From the NCBI GenBank assembly GCA_029572815.1, contig JAKPUQ010000141.1:1-33266 (forward strand): a DNA stretch of 33,266 nucleotides, given 5' to 3'. The notes under the pieces were generated by a model. That model was not told where the DNA came from, did no database searches, and worked only from the letters and a program-made list of their open reading frames with translations. The translations under genes and the position numbers were made by a program. Source of the DNA: Bacillota bacterium (GTDB lineage Bacteria; Bacillota; Clostridia; Oscillospirales; Ruminococcaceae). Below are positions 1 to 6,830 of the stretch, piece by piece (the stretch's first letter is position 1; the number at the start of each line of letters is the position of its first letter).

Positions 1-22
1 TTATTACGTCAGGCGCCTCGCA
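1..22. repeat. 22-bp direct repeat shared with the window end
   Basis: These 22 bases recur exactly as the last 22 bases of the window (33245-33266). They contain the short palindrome AGGCGCCT. Both copies sit in palindrome-rich intergenic DNA, so this is either a dispersed repeat at which an assembly stopped or part of a longer repeat cut by the window edges. Confidence 0.8.
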
Positions 23-32
23 AGGGGTGAAT

Positions 33-93
33 CCAAAAACAGTCCGGTGGACTGTTTTTGGAGAGGGGACGCCTTGTAAGAGAAGGCGTCCCC
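33..93. repeat. Two adjacent perfect hairpins in dispersed intergenic repeat
   Basis: The first hairpin has 13-bp perfect arms around GGT (33-61). The second has 11-bp perfect arms, GGGGACGCCTT, around a 7-base loop (65-93). Neither is followed by a T tract on the + strand, so they look like components of a repetitive palindromic element rather than terminators. No coding sequence is visible in this stretch. Confidence 0.7.
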
Positions 94-149
94 TGGTTGA
101 GCGGTTGATAGTCGCCACTATAATACGAATTTTGTGGGACGTCGAGTGA

Positions 150-221
150 CTCCCTACAGTGTAGGGAGATGTCAGCGAAGCTGACAGAGGGTACGTGCAG
201 CTGTTGCTGCGCCGTCCCCTA
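150..221. repeat. REP-like palindromic element bounded by GTAGGG/CCCTAC
   Basis: Three short hairpins follow each other: CTCCCTAC/GTAGGGAG (150-168), GTCAGC/GCTGAC (171-185) and GCAGC/GCTGC (197-210). The block ends in CCCCTAC. The GTAGGGA boundary resembles that of the palindromes inside the transposase gene at 15884-16402. Classing it as a REP-family element is an inference. Confidence 0.5.
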
Positions 222-342
222 CATAATGCTAAATTATGATTTATTATATCACAAGTTGTGACATAATTCAAGAGGAAACAACTTTTAACCAAATTCTTAC
301 AGCAATATCGTCCTAAATATATTTCACACAGGGGTGGAAAAG

Positions 343-521
343 TTTTCAACACGGTGTTGAAATGACTGTGGAGTCATATGTTCGATTGTTGATAACTCTG
401 TTGAAATAGTGGAAAACAACGCAGAATTAACTTTCTGGAAGTTCTTAAAAGTTGAAAACGGTGTGGATAATCAGGGAAAATGAGTAAACAATAAAAATAC
501 GTTGTGGAAAACAGCTCCACA
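343..521. promoter_or_regulatory. DnaA-box-like cluster about 19 kb from dnaA
   Basis: Within 179 bases lie TTTTCAACA (343-351), TGTTGAAAT (355-363 and 399-407), TGTTGATAA (387-395), the perfect box TGTGGATAA, i.e. TTATCCACA reversed (462-470), TGTGGAAAA (503-511) and AGCTCCACA (513-521). The first two form a perfect 9-bp inverted repeat with a one-base spacer. The same variants crowd both spacers beside dnaA. The cluster lies just upstream of the lipoprotein start at 550. It may be a DnaA-titrating or DnaA-regulated site; binding is not shown by sequence alone. Confidence 0.55.
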
Positions 522-549
522 ACAATTCACTGTAAAGGATATGATTTGT

Positions 550-906
550 ATGAAAAAGCTTTTAGCAATATGCTCCATATTTTTTACCGTTTGTGCAACT
601 CTCACAGGCTGCGGCGATAATAACGACGGACATTATACGGACGACGGAAACGGCACTGTCATAGAGGACTCCACCACCGGTAAAAAGTACGAGACTACAG
701 CTGACAATGACCTTCGGAACCGTGTTGACGACGCTGCCGACGGTATCGGTGACGCCGGTAAAGACATCATCGACGGCGCAGGTGACGCGGGCAAGGAGGC
801 TATCGACGGGGCTAAGGACGCCGCGGACGATATTATCGACGGACTTGACGGCGACAAGGAGCATGACGAGGAGGAAACTACCTCCCGAAAAAGTAAAAGG
901 GAATGA
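550..906 (+). CDS. Small lipoprotein with 11-residue amphipathic repeats
   Basis: A predicted 118-residue secreted lipoprotein of unknown function. A short lysine-rich start and a hydrophobic segment lead to the lipobox LTGC, with Cys21 as the lipidation site. Residues 22-67 are polar and rich in Asp and Gly. Three tandem 11-mers follow at 68-78, 79-89 and 90-100, of the pattern DAGKxxIDGAx, preceded by a partial unit. Such 11-mers favour amphipathic helices, as in LEA-like and apolipoprotein-like proteins; that comparison is inference. The C-terminus is acidic and then basic. The start at 550 is chosen over 502 because it directly precedes the signal peptide and has AAAGGAT upstream. The gene follows the DnaA-box-like cluster and converges with the dipeptidase gene. 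Confidence 0.75.
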   Translation: MKKLLAICSIFFTVCATLTGCGDNNDGHYTDDGNGTVIEDSTTGKKYETTADNDLRNRVDDAADGIGDAGKDIIDGAGDAGKEAIDGAKDAADDIIDGLDGDKEHDEEETTSRKSKRE

Positions 907-912
907 CAAAAA

Positions 913-941
913 GAAGCCCCGGGGCATTGCCTCGGGGCTTC
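913..941. terminator. Bidirectional intrinsic terminator between convergent genes
   Basis: A 12-bp stem (one G-T pair) with a 5-base loop follows the lipoprotein stop. On the minus strand the stem is followed by CTTTTTG, a good T tract for the leftward dipeptidase gene. On the plus strand the tail is weaker (GTGATCGTTTG). Confidence 0.7.
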
Positions 942-954
942 GTGATCGTTTGTT

Positions 955-1010
955 GCAAGGGGCGCCGCCTCCGGACTCTGACAAAGAGTTGTGAACCCTT
1001 TGAAATCCTA
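955..1010. repeat. Degenerate copy of the dispersed intergenic repeat
   Basis: Read on the minus strand this stretch matches the block at 33174-33220 in order: CAAAGGG, a short gap, CTTTG, CAGAGTCC and GAGGCNGCGCC. It therefore looks like a diverged copy in the opposite orientation. It has no coding potential that I can support. Confidence 0.45.
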
Positions 1011-1055
1011 TTCATAAGCAGTTTTTTTCAACATATTACCTGAAATTGTTGAAAA

Positions 1056-2351
1056 TCAGCCGCAAAGCTCCGCCATAGCCTCTGCCATTATCTCCGCATT
1101 TTTCAGCAGATTTGCCACAGTTATGAACTCGTCGGGACTGTGCATACGGCCGTCCTCGTTGGGAAACTCCGCACCAAAGGCAACTCCGCCCTCAATATCG
1201 TGTACATAGGTGCCGCCGCCTATGGCTATACAGTGGGCTTTATCCCCTGTCACACGCTCATAGACGCGGAGAAGACCGCGGACGAATTCGCTGTTTTCAT
1301 CGGTGCAATGGGGCTCGACGCCCTCGCAGCTGTCAACAGAAAAGCCTGCGCCCTCAAGAGCCTCACATATGATACCGCTTATCTCAGCCTTTGTGCGGTC
1401 AAGGGGGAAACGGATATCCACAGCACCGCAAAGCCTGCCGTTTTCGGTATTCAGCATTGACAGCACGCAGGTCATATCACCCGAAAGCTCGTCGCGGAAG
1501 CCAAGTCCGCAGCTCCTGCCGCTGAACTCACCATGTGGGAAAAGCTCCCCGAGAGACCGTATCAGCATATTTTCACCGCAGTAGCTGTCAAGAAACATTG
1601 TTATTGCGTTTTCGCCCTTTTCGGGAGTTGAAGCGTGGGCGGAAACACCCTCATAAACAGCCTCCTCAGGCTCTCCCTCGTCATTTTCTATGTTCACCGT
1701 GCAGAACTGGGGAACGGCATTGATCACCGTTCCTGCCTGTATATCCAGTATCTCGTCATCGTCGAAGTCCGAGGAGAACCACACTCTCAGCATTCCCTTC
1801 TCCGCATTTATAACGGGGTACTCGCCGTCGGGAGTGAACACCATGGGAGGAAGCTCCCTGTGCTTGCGGTAGTATTCGAGGTCGGCTGAGCCGTTTTCCT
1901 CATTGGTGCCGAAGATAAGGCGAATGCCTTTTTTCAGGGGAAGTCCCAGCTCTCTGACGGCTCTTGCCGCAAAAAGTGCCGCAACAGCTGGACCCTTGTT
2001 GTCGATGGCGCCGCGTCCCACCAGCTTGTCGGTTTCGGGTTCATAGCGCAGAACGAAGGGATCCGTGGTCCAGCCTGCGCCGACGGGCACCACATCGAGG
2101 TGGTTCAGGACAGCAAGACCCACAGGAAGATCGTTCACATCTGCGGAGCCTGCGTAGTTTTCAACGTTGTCAACAGTAAAACCGAACTCCCTGCACTTAT
2201 CCAGCATAAGCGCAAGAGCCTCGGCAGGCTCCTTTCCGAAGGGAGCCCCCTCCTCAGCCTTGCCCTGAACGCTGGGTATCGCCACAAGTGCGCTGAGAAG
2301 GTCGATCATTTCCTGTTTATGTGCTTCAAGATAATCTCTGATATTGCTCAT
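1056..2351 (-). CDS. pepV: M20-family dipeptidase (PepV/Sapep-like)
   Basis: A cytosolic metal-dependent dipeptidase of peptidase family M20, 431 residues, the usual size for PepV. Expected metal ligands and catalytic residues are visible: His84 and Asp86 in NHLDVVPVG, Asp117 in GRGAIDNKGP, the Glu pair 151-152 in GTNEENGS, Asp175 in TPDGEYP, and the C-terminal His in RMHSPDEF. The family splits dipeptides, using two zinc or manganese ions, for amino-acid recycling. The start at 2351 is chosen over 2477 because AAAGGAGA lies just upstream and the extra 42 residues look non-coding. An upstream terminator separates it from the ABC ATPase gene. A 14-bp perfect palindrome (2378-2391) lies between that terminator and the start and could be an operator. 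Confidence 0.9.
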   Translation of the reverse strand: MSNIRDYLEAHKQEMIDLLSALVAIPSVQGKAEEGAPFGKEPAEALALMLDKCREFGFTVDNVENYAGSADVNDLPVGLAVLNHLDVVPVGAGWTTDPFVLRYEPETDKLVGRGAIDNKGPAVAALFAARAVRELGLPLKKGIRLIFGTNEENGSADLEYYRKHRELPPMVFTPDGEYPVINAEKGMLRVWFSSDFDDDEILDIQAGTVINAVPQFCTVNIENDEGEPEEAVYEGVSAHASTPEKGENAITMFLDSYCGENMLIRSLGELFPHGEFSGRSCGLGFRDELSGDMTCVLSMLNTENGRLCGAVDIRFPLDRTKAEISGIICEALEGAGFSVDSCEGVEPHCTDENSEFVRGLLRVYERVTGDKAHCIAIGGGTYVHDIEGGVAFGAEFPNEDGRMHSPDEFITVANLLKNAEIMAEAMAELCG

Positions 2352-2377
2352 TAAAGTCTCCTTTATACTTGACGAAT

Positions 2378-2391
2378 GGCGGTATACCGCC
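2378..2391. promoter_or_regulatory. Perfect 14-bp palindrome upstream of pepV
   Basis: GGCGGTATACCGCC reads the same on both strands and lies 27 bases before the pepV start. A weak promoter-like pair (TTTACA, then TATACC after 15 bases) overlaps it, so an operator role is possible but unproven. Confidence 0.3.
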
Positions 2392-2410
2392 GAAAAATGC
2401 CTGTAAACGC

Positions 2411-2436
2411 AAAAAACCGCAGTAGGAGTACTGCGG
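2411..2436 (-). terminator. Intrinsic terminator of the orphan ABC ATPase gene
   Basis: An 8-bp perfect stem (CCGCAGTA) with loop GGAG is followed on the minus strand by TTTTTTG. A second, imperfect 12-bp hairpin lies immediately upstream in the transcript, at 2447-2474. Together they close the leftward ABC gene that ends at 2508. Confidence 0.8.
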
Positions 2437-2507
2437 CAATTTGCTTGTACACAACGTCTCCCGACGGTGTGTACCAAGAAAGAAAGGATAAATATGAAAA
2501 GAATTAA

Positions 2508-3638
2508 TCAGTTCACAATAGCCTTCTCAGTTTCCTTATCAAAGATATGGATCCTGTTGGGATCAATAGCAACCTTGATGTCATCTCCGGGTCTTGCTGT
2601 TGATCTCGGGCTTACACGTGCTGTGAGCGGGATACCTTCACAGAGGAGGTAAAGGTATGTCTCAGCACCCATCATTTCTGTAATTTCAACGTTAGCGTCG
2701 ATAACGCCTGTAGAAGCATTTGAGAGATACATTTCCTCATCGTGGATAGACTCGGGACGAACGCCGAGGATGATCTCCTTGCCAACATAGCTGCCGAGGT
2801 CTTCGTTTACCTCAGACTCGGGAACGATGATCTGGTATCTGTTTCCTCTGCCGTTTGATGCGCCGAATTCAACGATGAACTGACCATACTCTTCCTTCAG
2901 CTCAGCGTCGATGAAGTTCATCTGAGGTGATCCGAGGAAGCCTGCAACGAACTTGTTTACAGGGTTCTCATAGAGGTTCTGAGGTGTATCGATCTGCTGA
3001 ACGAAACCGTCCTTCATACAAACGATTCTGTCACCCATTGTCATAGCCTCTGTCTGGTCATGAGTTACGTAAATAAATGTAGTACCCAGCTTCTTGTGGA
3101 TCTTAGCGATCTCGGTTCTCATCTGAGCACGGAGCTTAGCATCGAGGTTTGAGAGAGGCTCGTCGAGGAGGAATACCTTAGGTGAACGTACGATAGCACG
3201 ACCGAGAGCAACTCTCTGTCTCTGACCACCGGACATAGCCTTAGGCTTTCTGTCGAGGAGGTGTGTAAGGTCGAGGATCTTAGCAGCCTCGTTTACCTTT
3301 CTCTCGATCTCTGCCTTGGGAACCTTACGGAGCTTGAGTCCGAAAGCCATGTTGTCGAATACAGTCATGTGAGGGTAAAGAGCGTAGTTCTGGAAAACCA
3401 TCGCGATATCTCTGTCCTTGGGAGCGATGTCGTTTACAAGGCGGTCGCCGATGTAAAGCTCACCCTCAGAGATCTCTTCGAGTCCGGCGATCATACGGAG
3501 AGTAGTTGACTTACCGCATCCGGAAGGTCCAACGAGAACGATGAACTCCTTATCTCTTATCTCTAAATTAACATCCGAAACAGCAACTACGCCGCCGGGA
3601 TATTTCTTATAAATGCCTTTAAGTGTTAAGCCTGCCAT
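2508..3638 (-). CDS. ugpC: Sugar ABC transporter ATPase (UgpC/MsmX/MalK family)
   Basis: The ATP-binding subunit for carbohydrate importers of the CUT1 type, 376 residues. In order it shows Walker A GPSGCGKST near residue 38, the Q-loop in VFQNYALYPHM, the signature SGGQRQR, Walker B VFLLDEP, the D-loop SNLDAK and the switch His in VTHDQ. A C-terminal TOBE/MalK-type regulatory domain follows. No permease or binding protein lies beside it, as with B. subtilis MsmX, which serves several sugar importers; sharing here is inferred. GGAGG precedes the ATG at 3638. It has its own strong promoter (3707-3735) and terminator (2411-2436), so it is transcribed alone. Codon use is strongly biased, suggesting high expression. 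Confidence 0.93.
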   Translation of the reverse strand: MAGLTLKGIYKKYPGGVVAVSDVNLEIRDKEFIVLVGPSGCGKSTTLRMIAGLEEISEGELYIGDRLVNDIAPKDRDIAMVFQNYALYPHMTVFDNMAFGLKLRKVPKAEIERKVNEAAKILDLTHLLDRKPKAMSGGQRQRVALGRAIVRSPKVFLLDEPLSNLDAKLRAQMRTEIAKIHKKLGTTFIYVTHDQTEAMTMGDRIVCMKDGFVQQIDTPQNLYENPVNKFVAGFLGSPQMNFIDAELKEEYGQFIVEFGASNGRGNRYQIIVPESEVNEDLGSYVGKEIILGVRPESIHDEEMYLSNASTGVIDANVEITEMMGAETYLYLLCEGIPLTARVSPRSTARPGDDIKVAIDPNRIHIFDKETEKAIVN

Positions 3639-3706
3639 TTAATCCAGTCCTCCAGTTCAATATATAGTGCCAATCATTTATTCTTTACAGTATCGGCTAT
3701 GATAAT

Positions 3707-3735
3707 ATGATACCACATTTCCAAAAATATTGCAA
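3707..3735 (-). promoter_or_regulatory. Sigma-A promoter of ugpC
   Basis: On the minus strand TTGCAA (3735-3730) and TATCAT (3712-3707) are separated by 17 bases, with a TG extension before the -10. It lies about 70 bases upstream of the start codon. Confidence 0.6.
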
Positions 3736-3753
3736 GTCTCTAAATTGCCAAAG

Positions 3754-4539
3754 TTAATCGAGGTTTATTAGAAAGTTTGCCGAAAAAACAGCGGAAAAAC
3801 GCCGGCAAAAGAGTTCAAAATCCGCTTCTTTAAACAAGTTTTCAACATCTTTGTGCAATAATTCCATACACTCTCCGATTGCCAGTTTTTCGGGCAAAAC
3901 AAGAGCTCCGAGCGAAACTCTCATAAGCACCTCAACATGGTTTCCCACAGAGGCGAACATTCTTTTCACCTGACGATACTTTCCCTCACAGAGCTCCACA
4001 AACGCCAGATTATCGCTGTTTTCAGCCTTTTTCACGCGAGCGGGGAGACAAGTTTCGCCGTCGGCAAGAGTCAGTCCCTCACTAAATTTGTTAACATAAT
4101 TATTTTCAAATGGTCTGGCAAGTTTCACAATATAAACTTTAGGTATGTGCCTGCGCGGTGAGAGCATACGGTGAGCAAGCTCGCCGTCGTCTGTGAGCAG
4201 CAGAGCGCCCATGCTGTCCTTGTCCAGTCTGCCTGCGGGGAACATACCCTTTGTGCGCATTTCCTCAGGTATGAGCTTCAGCACGGTCTCGCCGTCCTTG
4301 TCGTCGGTAGAACACACATAGCCCTGGGGCTTATTCAGCAATATATAGCGAAATCTGCTGTTTCCCACAGCCCTTCCGCAGACCTCCGCATTAACTGTAT
4401 CGGGGTCTATCTTCACATCACAGCGCTTCACGGGAGCACCGTCAATGGTTATCTTTCCCTTTGCGGCAAGCTCCTTTATCTGACTGCGGGTATACTCCGT
4501 TCTCTCGGAGATGAATTTATCAAGTCTGACCGATGCCAT
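3754..4539 (-). CDS. RsuA/RluB-family pseudouridine synthase
   Basis: An enzyme that isomerises a uridine in ribosomal RNA, 261 residues. The N-terminal S4 RNA-binding domain (about residues 1-60, beginning MASVRLDKFI) is followed by the catalytic domain, with the nucleophilic Asp in GRLDKDSMG and the motifs LLLTDDGELAH and GKYRQVKRMF. The wording fits the RsuA-type 16S enzyme slightly better than RluB, but target choice is not certain. About 25 residues extend beyond the usual end and are rich in Phe, so the C-terminus may be lineage-specific. The start at 4539 is supported by AAAGGAGC at the right distance. It is divergent from the DUF4830 lipoprotein gene. Confidence 0.88.
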   Translation of the reverse strand: MASVRLDKFISERTEYTRSQIKELAAKGKITIDGAPVKRCDVKIDPDTVNAEVCGRAVGNSRFRYILLNKPQGYVCSTDDKDGETVLKLIPEEMRTKGMFPAGRLDKDSMGALLLTDDGELAHRMLSPRRHIPKVYIVKLARPFENNYVNKFSEGLTLADGETCLPARVKKAENSDNLAFVELCEGKYRQVKRMFASVGNHVEVLMRVSLGALVLPEKLAIGECMELLHKDVENLFKEADFELFCRRFSAVFSANFLINLD

Positions 4540-4630
4540 AGCTGCTCCTTTAGTAATAATCCCCCTCTGTAACGGAATAAGATTTACAGTCGGGGAGTTT
4601 TCCGCTGATCTTTCACAAGGGAGCGATATG

Positions 4631-5038
4631 ATGAAAAAACTCACATTCATGTTCATAGCGGCGGCTGCATTTGCACTGACAGCCTGCGGCGGAAAGGGAG
4701 AGAGCTCAGACGCGGCAATAGCTGCGGGAGAGCCCTCTCAGCGCATAGACTATTTTGCCTCCCACGGCTGGGAGGTGGAGGAGGTATCGGAGCAGTCCGT
4801 CACTATCCCCCGCAGCTTTTCCGCTGTGTATGAGGAATACGCCCTCATGCAGGACAGACAGGGACTTCCCCTGAGAAAATACGCTGGGAGAAATGCAAGG
4901 CTTTTCACCTATGAGGTAAAAAATTACAGCCCCGACAGCAAAAAAATGCTTGCAGAGCTGCTTGTCTGTGATAATACTGCCGTTGCCTCAATGGTTTACA
5001 GTGAGGACAGCGGCAGTATAAAAATGCCTGTTAGTTAG
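4631..5038 (+). CDS. DUF4830-type lipoprotein
   Basis: A predicted 135-residue exported lipoprotein. The signal peptide ends in lipobox LTAC with Cys19. The mature part contains a block that resembles DUF4830: a HGWEVEE segment, IPRSFSAVYEEYALMQ, then an ARLFTYEVKNY strand and a short C-terminal sheet. Function is unknown. Two adjacent ATGs (4628 and 4631) are possible; 4631 is preferred because AAGGGAG at 4617-4623 is then 7 bases away instead of 4. The stop lies one base from the stop of the convergent interrupted membrane-protein gene. No terminator is visible between them. Confidence 0.75.
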   Translation: MKKLTFMFIAAAAFALTACGGKGESSDAAIAAGEPSQRIDYFASHGWEVEEVSEQSVTIPRSFSAVYEEYALMQDRQGLPLRKYAGRNARLFTYEVKNYSPDSKKMLAELLVCDNTAVASMVYSEDSGSIKMPVS

Positions 5039-5039
5039 A

Positions 5040-5414
5040 TCAGAATACGTTGAGGAGATTGCCTACAACGGGTATTCTGTATGCCTTGCCCTTAGCTGCG
5101 CCGATGATAAGAACAACAAGAACAGCTACGAGAGCAAGTGTGATAACGAGATTGAGAAGAACGCCGAGTATCGGGATAAGTGCAAGGATAACTCTTACAA
5201 TGCTGAGCACAACCAGTGTGATGAGCTATGTGAGACTCTGATTTGAGTGGAACTTACAGTAAGTAGAGTTCTTGTCTCCTGCCACTGCGGGAAGGAAGAA
5301 AAGAATAGGAATAAAATATGCAAGAATTGCTAACACCTTATGCTTCTCTACCTCATTCTGTACAAATGTCTGCTCTGTGTTGATGTCATTGAACTGCTCA
5401 AGGAAATCATTCAT
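5040..5414 (-). pseudogene. Small membrane protein (DUF4870-like) with in-frame amber stop
   Basis: The frame opens at 5414 with MNDFLEQF, has a hydrophobic segment (about residues 28-45), then a CKFHSNQSLT motif typical of small DUF4870/Tic20-like membrane proteins. A TAG at 5228-5226 (codon 63) interrupts it. Past the stop the same frame stays open for 61 codons and encodes two further hydrophobic helices (starting LITLVVLSIV and ending in GNLLNVF) before TGA at 5042-5040. The intact product would be 124 residues, so only a point change separates this from a full gene. GGAGGT upstream overlaps the nrdR end, so it is translated with nrdR. Options are a true nonsense mutation, a sequence error or rare readthrough. 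Other genes here end in TAG, so TAG is not generally recoded. Confidence 0.75.
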
Positions 5415-5417
5415 GTT

Positions 5418-5909
5418 TCATACCTCCGTATTTTTATTTTCGGAATTATCTTCCGTTTTTGACTCTTTTCTGTCAAATTCGCTTATTGCGGCAACGAAGC
5501 TGTCAATATCCGTGAAGTCCTTATACACGGAAGCGAACCTGATATATGAGATAGGGTCTATATCCCTGAGCTTTTCAAGGACCAGCTCTCCTATCTCCGC
5601 AGACCTTGCAACTGTTCTCAGTGCGTTGGCGTAGTAATTTTCCACATAGTTAGCTATCTCGGTGACCTTCTCAGCGGAGACAGGTCTCTTTTTTATTGCC
5701 GAGACTATGCCGTTTATCAGCTTTGCCTTATCGAAGAGCTGGACGCTTCCGTCCCTCTTTTCGACCATGAGCAGCGGCACCTCAACAGCCTCATAGGTGG
5801 TAAATCTCTCGCCGCATCTTGAACACTCGCGTCTGCGTCTGGTCTTATCGTCAACAGGACGCGAATCTATTACTTTTATATCTTCATATCCGCAGTATGG
5901 ACACTTCAT
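5418..5909 (-). CDS. nrdR: Ribonucleotide reductase repressor NrdR
   Basis: A nucleotide-sensing repressor of ribonucleotide reductase genes, 163 residues. The N-terminal zinc ribbon is complete (CPYC near residue 3 and CSRCGERF near residue 31) with the basic linker RRRREC. An ATP-cone follows (VEKRDGSVQLFDKAKL to about residue 135). A short polar, charged tail ends the protein. The start at 5909 with the MKCPYCG opening and GGGGAGC upstream is preferred over 5927. It overlaps the upstream TIM-barrel gene by 4 bases (ATGA) and runs 3 bases from the interrupted membrane-protein gene, so the three are translated together. No NrdR box is visible nearby; its targets are probably elsewhere. Confidence 0.93.
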   Translation of the reverse strand: MKCPYCGYEDIKVIDSRPVDDKTRRRRECSRCGERFTTYEAVEVPLLMVEKRDGSVQLFDKAKLINGIVSAIKKRPVSAEKVTEIANYVENYYANALRTVARSAEIGELVLEKLRDIDPISYIRFASVYKDFTDIDSFVAAISEFDRKESKTEDNSENKNTEV

Positions 5910-6709
5910 AGCTTCTGCTCCCCGCAATAAGACTCAGTCATTCTGGTAAGTATATTATAGCTGGAAACAAGGTCGCTGATGCCGCTCCAACCGCTTCTGT
6001 ACAGCTCAAGTATGACGCTGCAGTCAGGGTTATAGCCTGCAAGCTTATCGAAGAATTTTCTGAAATCGAACCTGCCCTTTCCGATGAGAAGGCAGTCGCC
6101 CATTTCTCCCGAGTCGCTGATATGAACATGGGCTATCTTGCTGCCCACTATATCAAGGAACCTCATGGGATTTTCATTTGAGCGTATCGCCTGTTTTGTG
6201 TCGAGGACGAAAGCAAATTCATCTCCCAGCATATTCTTTATTTCCTTTATGAATGCCGATGAACCGCTTTTGCACCGTGATACATTCTCAACAGCCACCG
6301 TTACCCCGAATTCCTTTCCAAGGCGGTAGAGCTTTGAGTATCTTTCGCAGTAAAGCTCGGTATTGCACACCGATGAGGGCTTTCCTCCGTGAAAAACAAA
6401 GATATCAGCACCAACTATATTCATGAAGCGGAAATAAAGCTTGTAGTATTCCAGCATATCGTTCACTCTGCGCTCGTATTCCGAGAAGAACATCTGGGGC
6501 TCCATCTCGCAGGTAAACGGGTGTACAGACGGGCATTTAACATCAAATCTCCTGAGAAGATTGGCGACGCCGTGGGCAAAGCCCTTTTTCAGCTCGGAAT
6601 GGGTATTGATGAAAAGCTCAACGCAGGAAACTCCGTTGACCGAAAGGTCATAAAGTGCTTCCTCAAGGGGTTTTGGATACAGGCAAGCTGTAGAAACACC
6701 TGCTATCAA
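5906..6709 (-). CDS. TIM-barrel protein, sugar isomerase/AP endonuclease 2 type
   Basis: A 267-residue protein of the xylose-isomerase-like TIM-barrel superfamily, which includes sugar phosphate isomerases/epimerases and endonuclease IV. Visible barrel motifs with possible metal ligands are VELFIN (Glu), FVFHGGKPS (His), VAVENVSRC (Glu), FVLDTKQA (Asp), IAHVHISDS (His) and SVILELYRSG (Glu). The substrate cannot be deduced. The start is taken as TTG at 6709, 7 bases after GGAGG; the ATG two bases upstream (6713) is out of frame. A strong promoter lies at 6766-6793. It forms an operon with nrdR (4-base overlap). Confidence 0.82.
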   Translation of the reverse strand: MIAGVSTACLYPKPLEEALYDLSVNGVSCVELFINTHSELKKGFAHGVANLLRRFDVKCPSVHPFTCEMEPQMFFSEYERRVNDMLEYYKLYFRFMNIVGADIFVFHGGKPSSVCNTELYCERYSKLYRLGKEFGVTVAVENVSRCKSGSSAFIKEIKNMLGDEFAFVLDTKQAIRSNENPMRFLDIVGSKIAHVHISDSGEMGDCLLIGKGRFDFRKFFDKLAGYNPDCSVILELYRSGWSGISDLVSSYNILTRMTESYCGEQKL

Positions 6710-6765
6710 TCATACCCCTCCTTGCGCCGTCTGATACAAAATAAAACTAAAAATGCTCTGAATAC

Positions 6766-6793
6766 ATTATATCATATTCAGCCCGAAAGTCAA
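6766..6793 (-). promoter_or_regulatory. Strong sigma-A promoter of the TIM-barrel/nrdR operon
   Basis: On the minus strand TTGACT (6793-6788) and a perfect TATAAT (6771-6766) lie 16 bases apart, with a TG extension before the -10. It is about 57 bases upstream of the TTG start at 6709. Confidence 0.75.
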
Positions 6794-6830
6794 TAGAACA
6801 AGCAAAAAATTTACAATACCGACAGGAGGC

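Noticed and set aside
1..240. CRISPR array
   Set aside because: The palindromes are of different sequence and not regularly spaced; no identical direct repeats with spacers.
562..984. 140-residue minus-strand frame opposite the lipoprotein
   Set aside because: It is an antisense shadow: no ribosome site, and the + strand frame has a clear signal peptide and repeats.
3839..3847. TTTTCAACA as a DnaA site in the pseudouridine synthase gene
   Set aside because: Single copy within coding sequence (Asp-Val-Glu-Asn codons), no cluster; probably chance.
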